Source: Paraburkholderia lacunae (GTDB taxonomy: Bacteria; Pseudomonadota; Gammaproteobacteria; Burkholderiales; Burkholderiaceae). From it: a stretch of 64,000 nt of DNA. Positions within the stretch are counted from its first letter, which is position 1. Each line of letters begins with the position of its first letter. The notes under the pieces were generated by a model, which saw only the letters and a program-made list of their open reading frames with translations, made no database searches and had not been told where the DNA came from. Shown here piece by piece: positions 51,449-59,423 of the stretch. Made by a program: the position numbers and the translations under genes. Where the stretch lies: assembly GCF_003353175.1 (NCBI RefSeq), contig NZ_QHKS01000033.1, positions 1-64,000 of the forward strand, written 5' to 3'.

Positions 51449-51748
51449 CTAGTTTTGAAGGACTATGGGGAAAAGAAAGCGAACTTCCTTGTCGGCAACG
51501 AAGCCTTTCGTGGCGTCGTCATAGACGGCCCGATACGGCTTTTGGGGTTGGTCGCTGAGCCATTCCTCTGGGGTGCCGTTCCATACTTCGAACAGAACCA
51601 AATCGTCTGGTGCGTCCGTGTCTTCGCTGAGCACCGCGCTAACGAAAGTCGGTTCCGTGGCCATCGTCTTCATTAGCTCGGCAAGGTGCGGCACAAATAG
51701 CGGTTTGGTCGAGGGAAAAAGCTTGAAACGTACGTAGAGAGACAGCAT
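51449..51748 (-). CDS. Antibiotic-biosynthesis-monooxygenase (ABM) domain protein
   Basis: A 99-residue single-domain protein with the ferredoxin-like ABM pattern: MLSLYVRFKLFPSTKPLFVP then LAELMKTMATEPTFVSAVLS, DDLVLFEVWNGTPEEWL and a C-terminal strand. Such small dimeric proteins act as quinone or heme monooxygenases or simply bind hydrophobic ligands. It stands alone. Confidence 0.7.
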   Translation of the reverse strand: MLSLYVRFKLFPSTKPLFVPHLAELMKTMATEPTFVSAVLSEDTDAPDDLVLFEVWNGTPEEWLSDQPQKPYRAVYDDATKGFVADKEVRFLFPIVLQN

Positions 51749-51901
51749 TTGGCGTGTCCTTTATGTGCCCTTCACAGAGCATGACTAGCGAACGAAGGAG
51801 TCTGTGTACGGCATCTCGTCGAAAATGCGATGCAGTGAAGCCGCAAAAAACGGCCGCGATTGCATGTTCGGAGCCGTTCACTATTGACATCCTATGGTCG
51901 G

Positions 51902-52759
51902 TTAAATCTCGAACTGACGAATTGTCGCGTTATACGCGCGCGTCGCCATCTCATCCAGCGGCAGCTTGCGCTCAACTTCAGACAGGATTTCAACACCCCA
52001 CGGACCTTTGAAGCCTGTAGCCTGGACTGCCTTGATAAACCCCTGCACGTCGAGTACGCCTTCGCCCGGCAGGCGGCGTTTGTGGCAGGTGTCCATCCAC
52101 AGCGGCTCGATTGCATAGCGGTCCGCGTCGTCGAGTTCGATGCCCTTGATGAATTCCGGCTTAATCGTGGCAATTTCCTTGAAGTCGACATTGCCACGGC
52201 TCAGGTGCCAGATGTCGAGCAGCAGACCCGCGTTGGCCTTGTTCGCGCCTTCGACAATAGCTTTGCCGGTTTCGATTGTTCGCACGTTGCTGAAGGGCAT
52301 GATTTCCAGCATGACTTGCGTACCGCGCTTCTCAGCGTCATCTGCCAGCTTGCCGAATTCTTCGACCATGAGGGGGATGTCTGCGGTTTCTTCGCCGATG
52401 CCCGGGCCGACTTTCACGATGCGCGCGCGGAGTTCTTCCGCAGCTTTGAGGTAGTAGTACCGCATGCTGTCGGACGTACGGCGGCGCTCACCGGTTTGAT
52501 ACCAGTCGACCAGGAACTCGAACTCAACGTGCTTCATGCCGTTGGCTTCGAGGATTCGGCGCATCTCCGGGAAGCCAATCTTGTCGGCCGTAGCGTAGAT
52601 GTCCGAATGAATCAGGCCGATACCATCCCAGCCTGCCTTTGCTGCCGCTTCAACGCGGTCCTCGAAGCTGAAGGGGCTGATTTCGGTCGGGCCAAACGGG
52701 AAAACGTCACCCGACAGAGTGAAATAAGCAGCAACAAGTTCGACTTTAGATTTGGACAT
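51902..52759 (-). CDS. Sugar phosphate isomerase/epimerase (xylose-isomerase-like TIM barrel)
   Basis: The 285-residue protein has the pattern of the AP endonuclease family 2 barrel: FSFEDRVEAAAKAGWDGIGL, KVGPGIGEETADIPLMVEEF, QVMLEIMPF (metal-binding Glu), NAGLLLDIWHLSRG (Asp, His), IKGIELDDAD and GPWGVEILSE (last Glu ligand). It probably acts on a keto sugar or inositol-type intermediate. It is divergent from the sugar-binding-protein gene, which fits one catabolic regulon. Confidence 0.85.
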   Translation of the reverse strand: MSKSKVELVAAYFTLSGDVFPFGPTEISPFSFEDRVEAAAKAGWDGIGLIHSDIYATADKIGFPEMRRILEANGMKHVEFEFLVDWYQTGERRRTSDSMRYYYLKAAEELRARIVKVGPGIGEETADIPLMVEEFGKLADDAEKRGTQVMLEIMPFSNVRTIETGKAIVEGANKANAGLLLDIWHLSRGNVDFKEIATIKPEFIKGIELDDADRYAIEPLWMDTCHKRRLPGEGVLDVQGFIKAVQATGFKGPWGVEILSEVERKLPLDEMATRAYNATIRQFEI

Positions 52760-52995
52760 GAAAACCCTCGTTAAGGAAGCGGCGACCAGCCCGACGCGGG
52801 TGTCGCATGAAGACCATGTCCCAAACTATTACGTAGAAACGACAGCGAATAAACAGCCCTGAAATCGCCTTACCGTAGAGTAAAAATCTACAATACCGTT
52901 TGGAGCGGGTCGGCGAACGTGTCGAAGTCAGCCAAAGCGACGCGCAGCTTCATTGTTCGAAGACCGGATGTCTATCGCAGTCCAGAAGCCCCAAC

Positions 52996-53023
52996 TTTTC
53001 CGGTGAGTGGAAATAACATTTCG
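52996..53023 (+). promoter_or_regulatory. Palindromic operator, copy 1 of sugar regulon
   Basis: TTTCC-N7-GGAAATAACATTTCG: two overlapping dyads, TTTCC/GGAAA and GAAAT-AAC-ATTTC. A near-identical copy (2 differences in 27 positions) is at 55392-55418, and both are followed within 15 bases by CGCATTTTTCTTT. It lies 100 bp before the binding-protein gene. I found no clear -35/-10 pair in the 52760-53122 space. Confidence 0.7.
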
Positions 53024-53122
53024 TTCTGTCGCATTTTTCTTTCCCATCTCAAGCCTTACTGTGCCTCCTCGAGAACACCACAACCCGGCTCAATCATCTC
53101 AGGGGCCTCCAGGAGACACAGC

Positions 53123-54088
53123 ATGAACATCCACAAATCCGTTATTTCCTGCCTCGCTCTCAGCGCTATCTCCAGCGCTTTCGTCAGTGGTGCCCAAGCC
53201 GCAGACCAGCCGCGCGTCGCGCTGCTTATGCCGACGCAGAGCGTTGAATATTGGGCGCTCTACGTCAAAGGCTTCGAAAAGGAAGCTGCGGCACAAGGCA
53301 TCAAGCTCGACGTGAAGGTCACCAACTACGACCCGAACGAGCAGGCAACGCAGGTCGACCAGACGCTCGCGCAGAAGCCTGATGTCATCGTCCTTGTGCC
53401 GGTGGATTCGAGCGCTATGGTTCCGTCGATTCGCAAGATTGACCAGGCGAAAATCCCACTCGTCATCTCCAACTCGATGCCGGACCAGAAATACTCGCGG
53501 TACTGGAAGGTCTTCACCGGCCCGAATGACATCAGCAACGGCGAAGTCGCGGCGAAGACGATGATTCAAGGCTTCAAGGAAAAGGGGTACGGCGATAAGG
53601 GTAAGGTTATCGTCATCAATGGGCCGATGGGCACGCCACCCCAAGTCCAGCGCTATCAGGGCTTCGTCGACGGCCTTAAGAAGAGCGCACCGGGCATCGA
53701 AGTAGTTGGCTCGCAGCCGGCCGATTGGGATGCCGTGAAGGCGGAGGCCGCTGCATCGGCACTCTTCACGCAGTTCAAGGACGTGAAGGGTGTCTATACC
53801 GAGAACGACTCGCAACTTCGCGGCGTTGTGACTGCCGCTCAGCGACTCGGACTCGACCCCTCGAAGCTCGTCATTGTCGGACACGGGTGCGACTCAGGCG
53901 CGGTTGAGGCTATCTCGGCTGGGAAGGCTTATGCCACCGTCGAGCAATCTCCCTTCGACGATGGCGCTTACGCCGCGAAGGCCGCGAAGGAACTCGCCTC
54001 CGGAAAGGCTCCGCAAGCCGTGCAGTACCTGCCGAACCCGGCGGCTACCAAAGCCAGCCTCAACGTCTGCTATTCCCAGAAGAAGTAA
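53123..54088 (+). CDS. Periplasmic sugar-binding protein of ABC transporter
   Basis: From ATG 53123 (after AGGAGA) the 321-residue protein has a signal peptide ending GAQAADQP. The mature chain is of the ribose/galactose-binding type (Peripla_BP_4): VALLMPTQSVEYWALYVKGF, DVIVLVPVDSSAM, KIPLVISNSMPD and VYTENDSQLRGVVTAAQRLG. It should deliver a sugar or polyol to the transporter encoded at 55768-59349. The gene after it is a sugar-type dehydrogenase. Confidence 0.9.
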   Translation: MNIHKSVISCLALSAISSAFVSGAQAADQPRVALLMPTQSVEYWALYVKGFEKEAAAQGIKLDVKVTNYDPNEQATQVDQTLAQKPDVIVLVPVDSSAMVPSIRKIDQAKIPLVISNSMPDQKYSRYWKVFTGPNDISNGEVAAKTMIQGFKEKGYGDKGKVIVINGPMGTPPQVQRYQGFVDGLKKSAPGIEVVGSQPADWDAVKAEAAASALFTQFKDVKGVYTENDSQLRGVVTAAQRLGLDPSKLVIVGHGCDSGAVEAISAGKAYATVEQSPFDDGAYAAKAAKELASGKAPQAVQYLPNPAATKASLNVCYSQKK

Positions 54089-54096
54089 GTCGCGCG

Positions 54097-54123
54097 CCGG
54101 CTACACAGTCACTGTGTAGCCGG
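54097..54123 (+). repeat. Intercistronic hairpin after binding-protein gene
   Basis: CCGGCTACACAG-TCA-CTGTGTAGCCGG is a perfect 12-bp stem just 8 bases after the stop, without a T run. Such hairpins commonly protect binding-protein mRNA from 3' exonucleases and reduce expression of the next gene. Confidence 0.75.
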
Positions 54124-54177
54124 CCGGATGGGACTGCGACCCTGCGGGGTCGCTTTCGCTTTGAACCGGAGACAAGA

Positions 54178-55299
54178 ATGAGGCGAGAGATTGGCGTTGC
54201 GGTGATTGGAACTGGCTTCATGGGTAAAGCACACGCGCTTGCGTATCGCGCGGTGCCGAATGCTTTCCCTAACTCGTTGATGCCGCGAATGGTGGCCGTT
54301 GCCGATGTTAGCGAGGCCGGTGCGAGGCAGGCGGCAGAGCAATTTGGCTTCGAGCATGCGACAGGTGACTGGCGGTCGCTGCTTGACGACCATGATATTG
54401 AAGTCGTCTCAATCACGACGCCGTGCAGTTTGCACCGAGAGATGGCATTAGCGGCAATCGCAGCAGGGAAGCATGTGCATTGCGAGAAGCCTATTGCACC
54501 GTCCGCATCAGACGCTTGCGAGATGATGAAGGCGGCGGAGTCCACAAACGTCGTGACGCAAGTGGGCTACAACTACATCAAGAATCCCATTCTCAAACTG
54601 GCGCGAGAGATGATTGCGTCTGGCGAACTGGGTGAAATCACAAGCTTTCGCGGCATCCATGCGGAAGACTACATGGCCGACCCCGAGATTCCCTACAACT
54701 GGCGAGTCGACCCTCAAAACGGGGCTGGCGCGCTGGCTGAAATCGGCAACCACATCGTCGGAATGGCGCGATTCCTTCTTGGTCCGATTACCCATGTGAA
54801 CGCACAACTCGAGACCGTCAATAAGACGCGTCCTGTGTCGCCTGGTTCGCCCGAGCGCCGGGAGGTCAAGGTCGATGACATTGCAAGATTGATGGTGACC
54901 TTCGACCGCGGGTGTTCTGGCTCAATCGAAGCAAACTGGACCGCAACCGGCCGCAAGATGCAGCTTGAGTTCGAGATTTATGGAACAAAGGGCGCGCTGT
55001 GCTTTTCCCAGGAGCGCTTCAATGAGCTCAAGTATTTCAAGGCCGGCGGCGACCCTCGGACATCGGGATTCACTCGAATTGAAGCCGGACCGGCTCATCC
55101 TCCCTACGAAAACTTCACAGTAGCTGACGGGCACCAACTGGGTTTCAACGATTTGAAGACCATTGAGATGGCGGAGTTCATCGCGGCAATCGAACATGGG
55201 ACGCCTACTTTCCCGGACTTCCGGGAAGCGTGGGAAATTCAACGGATTGTCGACGCCGCCATCCGGTCTTCGGCCGAGGCACAGCGAGTCTATCTGTAA
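54178..55299 (+). CDS. Gfo/Idh/MocA-family oxidoreductase
   Basis: A 373-residue NAD(P)-dependent dehydrogenase. Rossmann motif VAVIGTGFMGKAHALAYRAV is at residues 8-27, the HCEKPIAPSASDACEM segment (about 101-116) carries the conserved EKP, and NWRVDPQNGAGALAEIGNHI (about 177-196) is the metal-free catalytic region with DxGxH-like spacing. It oxidises a sugar or inositol. It lies between the binding protein and the ATPase of the same system and ends at a strong terminator. Confidence 0.87.
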   Translation: MRREIGVAVIGTGFMGKAHALAYRAVPNAFPNSLMPRMVAVADVSEAGARQAAEQFGFEHATGDWRSLLDDHDIEVVSITTPCSLHREMALAAIAAGKHVHCEKPIAPSASDACEMMKAAESTNVVTQVGYNYIKNPILKLAREMIASGELGEITSFRGIHAEDYMADPEIPYNWRVDPQNGAGALAEIGNHIVGMARFLLGPITHVNAQLETVNKTRPVSPGSPERREVKVDDIARLMVTFDRGCSGSIEANWTATGRKMQLEFEIYGTKGALCFSQERFNELKYFKAGGDPRTSGFTRIEAGPAHPPYENFTVADGHQLGFNDLKTIEMAEFIAAIEHGTPTFPDFREAWEIQRIVDAAIRSSAEAQRVYL

Positions 55300-55322
55300 C
55301 AGACCAGCAGGCTCCAAGGTTA

Positions 55323-55368
55323 GCGCGCGGTTTGGCAGGCATCCGTCCTGACTTCCGCGCGTTTTTTT
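55323..55368 (+). terminator. Terminator after the oxidoreductase gene
   Basis: CGCGCGG (55324-55330) pairs with CCGCGCG (55355-55361), followed by seven T. It splits the sugar regulon into two transcripts, so the ATPase operon needs its own promoter. Confidence 0.8.
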
Positions 55369-55391
55369 ACGACTGCAGCCAGACGCCGATA

Positions 55392-55418
55392 TTTCCGGTG
55401 ACTGGAAATATCATTTCG
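55392..55418 (+). promoter_or_regulatory. Palindromic operator, copy 2 of sugar regulon
   Basis: TTTCC-N7-GGAAATATCATTTCG, with dyads TTTCC/GGAAA and GAAAT-ATC-ATTTC, followed by CGCATTTTTCTTTT. It differs from copy 1 at 52996 in two of 27 positions. It lies just after the terminator and before a long leader to the ATPase gene, so it marks the second regulated promoter. Confidence 0.7.
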
Positions 55419-55767
55419 CGGCCGCGCATTTTTCTTTTCCTGGCGAACGAATAACCTCTGTCTCAACGATAACGAAGCCGCTGAAGCGAGTTTCTGCTGG
55501 AGACGACATGCATTCCTGCGTACGCAGCGATTCTTTGCGAATTCCTCTCTTCGTGGACCTACAGCGGCATCACTGATGCGGCAGCGCCCCGCGGTTCGTC
55601 GCGAACCGTGGCAAGCATCCGCCTCAGCCTCGATGCCAGGCTTCGTTATTCGAAATGTATGCGTCGCCCATGCGTGAGCAATCACGCGGATGAGTCAGGT
55701 GACGGTGACGGGCATCAACCCGTGAGGCAGCGGATAACCGAAGAGTGTCCGCGTATGGAGGAAGACA
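55419..55767 (+). other. Long leader of the sugar ABC operon
   Basis: About 350 bases between the operator and the ATPase start without a convincing gene. It includes a perfect hairpin CGGTTCG-TCG-CGAACCG (55592-55608). It may be an untranslated leader with a regulatory structure; I do not recognise a known riboswitch. Confidence 0.35.
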
Positions 55768-57351
55768 ATGCTGCAAGACGCTAAAACAGGCGGCGAGACG
55801 CTCGCCACTCAGAGTCTGCTCTGCGCTCGCAATTTAACCAAACACTATGGTGGCGTGAAGGCGCTCACCGGTGTCAGCCTCGAGTTGGCACCTGGTGAGA
55901 TTCACGCGCTGTGTGGCGAGAACGGTGCAGGCAAAAGCACGTTTATCAAAATTCTCGGTGGTCTGGTGCAGCCGGACGACGGTGAAATTACCGTCGACGG
56001 ACATCAACTGAAACTCGGGCATTGTACCGACCCGAGACTTATCTCCATCGTTCACCAGGAGCTTGCTATCGTCCCGACGCTGTCGGTGCTCGACAACATC
56101 CTTCTCGGTGGCGCGGACCAGAGCGAAATCTACCGTCGCAGCCAATACCGGGACTCTGTCCGTGAGCATCTGGATTCGGTCGGACTGTCGCATATCAAGC
56201 TCGATGCACCCGCCTCGCGGCTCAGCCTCGCTGAATGCCAGCTCGTCGAAATCGCTCGGGGCATGTCGCGTCAAGCGAAGGTCCTGCTCCTGGACGAACC
56301 TACCGCGACCTTGTCGGATGCGGAGATTGTCCGAGTCTTTGAAGTTGCGCGCAAACTGCGTGACCAAGGAACCGCGATGATTTTCGTCAGCCATCGACTC
56401 GACGAAGTGTTTGCGCTCACGGACCGAGTAACGGTCTTCCGCAATGGACAGCATGTGCTCACGCAGCGCACCGTGGATATGACTACCGCGGAGGTAGTTA
56501 AGGCAATGATTGGTCGCGAACTGGTGCATAACAAGGTCATGCCGCCGGAGAACCGCGCCAACGTGGCGCCGCGTCTTTCGATTTCCAACCTGACGGTCGC
56601 GGACAAGGTCAAGGAACTCTCAGTCGACGTCGCGCCGGGCGAAATCCTCGCCGTGGTCGGCCAGTTGGGTTCTGGAGCGGAAGTCGTTGTCGAGGCCCTT
56701 GCTGGCCTTCGCGGTGATATTTCCAGTGCTGTGAAAATGGACGGTCAAACCGTCAAGCTCGACAGCATTCGGAACTCGCTGCGAGCCGGTATCGCGTACG
56801 TGGCGGAAGACCGCGCTGACAAAGGCGTTTTCCTGGATGCGCCGATTGCCATCAATATCACCGCGTCTGTCATGGCGAAGTTCACCCGAGCGGGAATTAT
56901 GCGACGCGCCGGTGAACAGGAAGAGGCGCGACGCCTGGCCTCGATGTTCACTATCGACCCGAAGCGTCTTCCGCACGAAGTTTCCACGCTTAGCGGCGGC
57001 AATCAGCAGAAGGTCTCCCTCGCGAAAGCAGTGGCACTGGCTCCTCGTCTGTTGCTGCTGAACGAACCGACCCGGGGCGTCGATATTGGCGCCCGCAGCG
57101 AAATCTACGCGACGCTGCGCAAGATGGCGGATGAAGGGCTAGCGATTGTCTTCTACTCGACGGACCTCGAAGAAATCCTGGAGCTCGCGGATACGGTTAT
57201 GACGGTCTTCAGAGGCCGGATGGTCCGCCATAAGCCGCGGTTCGAGATAAACGGCGACACGCTCCTGCACGACATCGTGGCAGGCGACGGCGATGCATCT
57301 CATGGCCATGTCTCTTTCCGAAACCAGACTGTGGAGGTGGGTAATGCATAA
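55768..57351 (+). CDS. Sugar ABC transporter ATP-binding protein (two nucleotide-binding domains)
   Basis: The 527-residue protein is of the RbsA/MglA/XylG type with two ATPase domains. Domain 1 has Walker A GENGAGKST (about residues 51-59), signature LSLAECQLVEIARGM and Walker B LLLDEPTATLSD. Domain 2 has a degenerate Walker A GQLGSGAE, signature LSGGNQQKVSLAKA and LLLNEPTRGVDIG. Degenerate second sites are normal in this family. The permease gene starts inside its last codons. Confidence 0.93.
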   Translation: MLQDAKTGGETLATQSLLCARNLTKHYGGVKALTGVSLELAPGEIHALCGENGAGKSTFIKILGGLVQPDDGEITVDGHQLKLGHCTDPRLISIVHQELAIVPTLSVLDNILLGGADQSEIYRRSQYRDSVREHLDSVGLSHIKLDAPASRLSLAECQLVEIARGMSRQAKVLLLDEPTATLSDAEIVRVFEVARKLRDQGTAMIFVSHRLDEVFALTDRVTVFRNGQHVLTQRTVDMTTAEVVKAMIGRELVHNKVMPPENRANVAPRLSISNLTVADKVKELSVDVAPGEILAVVGQLGSGAEVVVEALAGLRGDISSAVKMDGQTVKLDSIRNSLRAGIAYVAEDRADKGVFLDAPIAINITASVMAKFTRAGIMRRAGEQEEARRLASMFTIDPKRLPHEVSTLSGGNQQKVSLAKAVALAPRLLLLNEPTRGVDIGARSEIYATLRKMADEGLAIVFYSTDLEEILELADTVMTVFRGRMVRHKPRFEINGDTLLHDIVAGDGDASHGHVSFRNQTVEVGNA

Positions 57352-58354
57352 GACAGCTCTCGAGCCTACCGCGCAGGTATCAACGACTGCGCTACGACGT
57401 TGGGCCGCAGCATTGTTTGGCACGACGAGTATTCACGCTGCGTCGATTCGTATCGCAACCCTTGCTCTTATCGTAGTCGCTGCGGCTATTGTTCCGCACT
57501 TCACCGAGTTCGGAAACTTGCAGTCCCTGATGTACTCGGTGGCCGCGGTCGGCATTGGCGCTATCGGGATGGCGCTAGTGACCCTAAGTGGAAATCTGTT
57601 CATGCTGTCGATGGGCGCGACAGCGGCAGTCTCCACGGTGATGTTCGCTGCGCTCATTCATCTGGGTCTCGGCGCAACGCTGCTGCTGGTCGTGTTGAGC
57701 GGCCTTCTGATGGGGGCTGTCCAGGGTGGAATCATCGCATTGGGTAAAGCGAATCCCATCATCACAACGATTGCTACCTCGTCAATCATCATTGGTGCTG
57801 GCGTCATCTACACCGGAGGGCTAACAGTCATCGGAAAGGGGGACGCGACGTGGCTCGGTCAGGGACGGTTGTTTGGCTGGCTGCCGAATCAAATCCTGGT
57901 GCTGGCAATCTTTGCGGCCATTGCAAGCTTCATCCTGCAGAAATCCCGTATCGGGCGGGAAATCCGACTGATTGGTATGCGAGCTGAAGTGGCACGCATC
58001 GCAGGACTCCGGTTGATGGCAGCAACGCTCGTTTGCTACGGATTCGCGGGCGCCGCAGCTGCGCTGGCCGGTTCGTTGATTGCTTCGTCGTCGGCCCAAG
58101 GCAACCTGACCTACGGCATTGACCTGGACTTTAACGCAATCGCCGCCGTGCTCGTCGGTGGAATCTCGATTCGTGGCGGATGCGGGCAAATCTCGGACGC
58201 GGTGACGGGCGCAATTTTCCTCGCCGTTATCAGCAACATCCTCCTGGTCAGCGGCGTGAGTTACGAGTACCAGTTGGTAGCGAAGGGCATCGTGGTTCTC
58301 GCGGCAGTCGTGTTTGGAGCGTTGCTCGCCCGACTCGGCCCGGGGCGGAAATAA
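57344..58354 (+). CDS. Sugar ABC transporter permease 1
   Basis: From ATG 57344 (8-base overlap with the ATPase) the 336-residue RbsC-like permease has eight or more membrane helices. The conserved VTLSGNLFMLSMGATAAVST, ALGKANPIITTIATSSIIIG, RIGREIRLIGMRAEVARIAG and AIAAVLVGGISIRGGCGQIS segments match the family. It forms the inner-membrane channel with the next gene's product. Confidence 0.92.
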   Translation: MHKTALEPTAQVSTTALRRWAAALFGTTSIHAASIRIATLALIVVAAAIVPHFTEFGNLQSLMYSVAAVGIGAIGMALVTLSGNLFMLSMGATAAVSTVMFAALIHLGLGATLLLVVLSGLLMGAVQGGIIALGKANPIITTIATSSIIIGAGVIYTGGLTVIGKGDATWLGQGRLFGWLPNQILVLAIFAAIASFILQKSRIGREIRLIGMRAEVARIAGLRLMAATLVCYGFAGAAAALAGSLIASSSAQGNLTYGIDLDFNAIAAVLVGGISIRGGCGQISDAVTGAIFLAVISNILLVSGVSYEYQLVAKGIVVLAAVVFGALLARLGPGRK

Positions 58355-58368
58355 CTGGAGATTTGAAA

Positions 58369-59349
58369 ATGGAACAGTCTCAACGACTTCTCAAACTGGT
58401 CATTCGCCTCGTGCTGCTCGTGGGAATGCCTGTTATCTTCGGCCTCAGCGTCGACCACTATTTCTCGCAGGCGAACCTCTACGCAATCTTCCAGGCGTTT
58501 GCGTTTCTCGGCATCATCGCGCTCGGTCTCTCTGTCACGATGATTGCGGGTGAGTTTGACCTGAGCGTCGCTGCAATCTCGACAGTTGCCGGCCTCATCA
58601 CTGTGAAGTTCGGTGGCGATAGTGCGATGCTCGGCATGCTGTACGCAATCATCTTTGGCGTGGTGGTCGGCATCGCTAACGCGGCGCTGCTGCCGTGGCT
58701 CGGTGTCTCCTCGCTGGTGACGACAGTCGGCTCCATGATGTTCCTTACCGGCGTCGGCTACTGGATTGCAGGTGGTCGCGTGTTGAGTTACGCAAACCTT
58801 GATGTCAGCGACTTCCTTGACCAGAACGTTGCGGCAATCTTTTCCCCCCGTAGCCTCATCACAATCGTCTGCTTCGTCGTCGTATCGCTTTTCCTGCGCT
58901 ACACCACCCTCGGACGTGACATCTATGCATCGGGTGGTCATCGAAAGGCAGCAATTCAGAGTGGCGCGCGCGTGGGTAAGGCGCTGACAGTCGGTTTCGT
59001 CATCTCCGGCGGACTGTCTGCACTTGGCGGAGGCCTGCTCTCGCTGAGCCTGGCGACTGCGTCCGCAACGATGGGAAGTAGTATCTTGCTTCAGGCGGCT
59101 TCGGCCGCGATTGTCGGGGGTGTTGCGTTGGGTGGAGGCATCGGTTCGCCGCTCGGTGTAGCAATGGGCGTCCTGATTCTTACGGTGCTGAACAATGGGC
59201 TCGGCCTGTTGAGTGCTACGTCTACCCAGATTCTTCTCGTCAACGGCCTGTTGCTTCTGATTGTGGTTCTACTCGATGGGCGCCTGGGGGCAGTCTTGGC
59301 GTCGCCGCTCGAGCGATTTGCCCGGAGAAAGGCGACCGCCACAGCTTGA
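58369..59349 (+). CDS. Sugar ABC transporter permease 2
   Basis: The 326-residue RbsC-like permease contains VTMIAGEFDLSVAAISTVAG, LLPWLGVSSLVTTVGSMMFL, TTLGRDIYASGGHRKAAIQS and AASAAIVGGVALGGGIGSPL. Two distinct permeases in one system suggest a heterodimeric channel, as in some pentose and autoinducer-2 transporters. ATG follows TGGAGATTTGAAA. Confidence 0.92.
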   Translation: MEQSQRLLKLVIRLVLLVGMPVIFGLSVDHYFSQANLYAIFQAFAFLGIIALGLSVTMIAGEFDLSVAAISTVAGLITVKFGGDSAMLGMLYAIIFGVVVGIANAALLPWLGVSSLVTTVGSMMFLTGVGYWIAGGRVLSYANLDVSDFLDQNVAAIFSPRSLITIVCFVVVSLFLRYTTLGRDIYASGGHRKAAIQSGARVGKALTVGFVISGGLSALGGGLLSLSLATASATMGSSILLQAASAAIVGGVALGGGIGSPLGVAMGVLILTVLNNGLGLLSATSTQILLVNGLLLLIVVLLDGRLGAVLASPLERFARRKATATA

Positions 59350-59368
59350 GCGACCAAGTGTACTGATA

Positions 59369-59397
59369 CGGCCGACGCATTTCCGACGCGTCGGCCG
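59369..59397. terminator. Hairpin between convergent permease and AAA ATPase genes
   Basis: CGGCCGACGC and GCGTCGGCCG pair perfectly over 10 bp with a 9-base loop. It lies between convergent genes and can serve both. Confidence 0.65.
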
Positions 59398-59423
59398 CTA
59401 TCGCTTTCAGCTCGATTGGCGCG

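Noticed and set aside
51860..52774. A 304-residue plus-strand frame over the isomerase gene
   Set aside because: The minus-strand product shows all metal ligands of the isomerase barrel; the plus-strand frame is a shadow.
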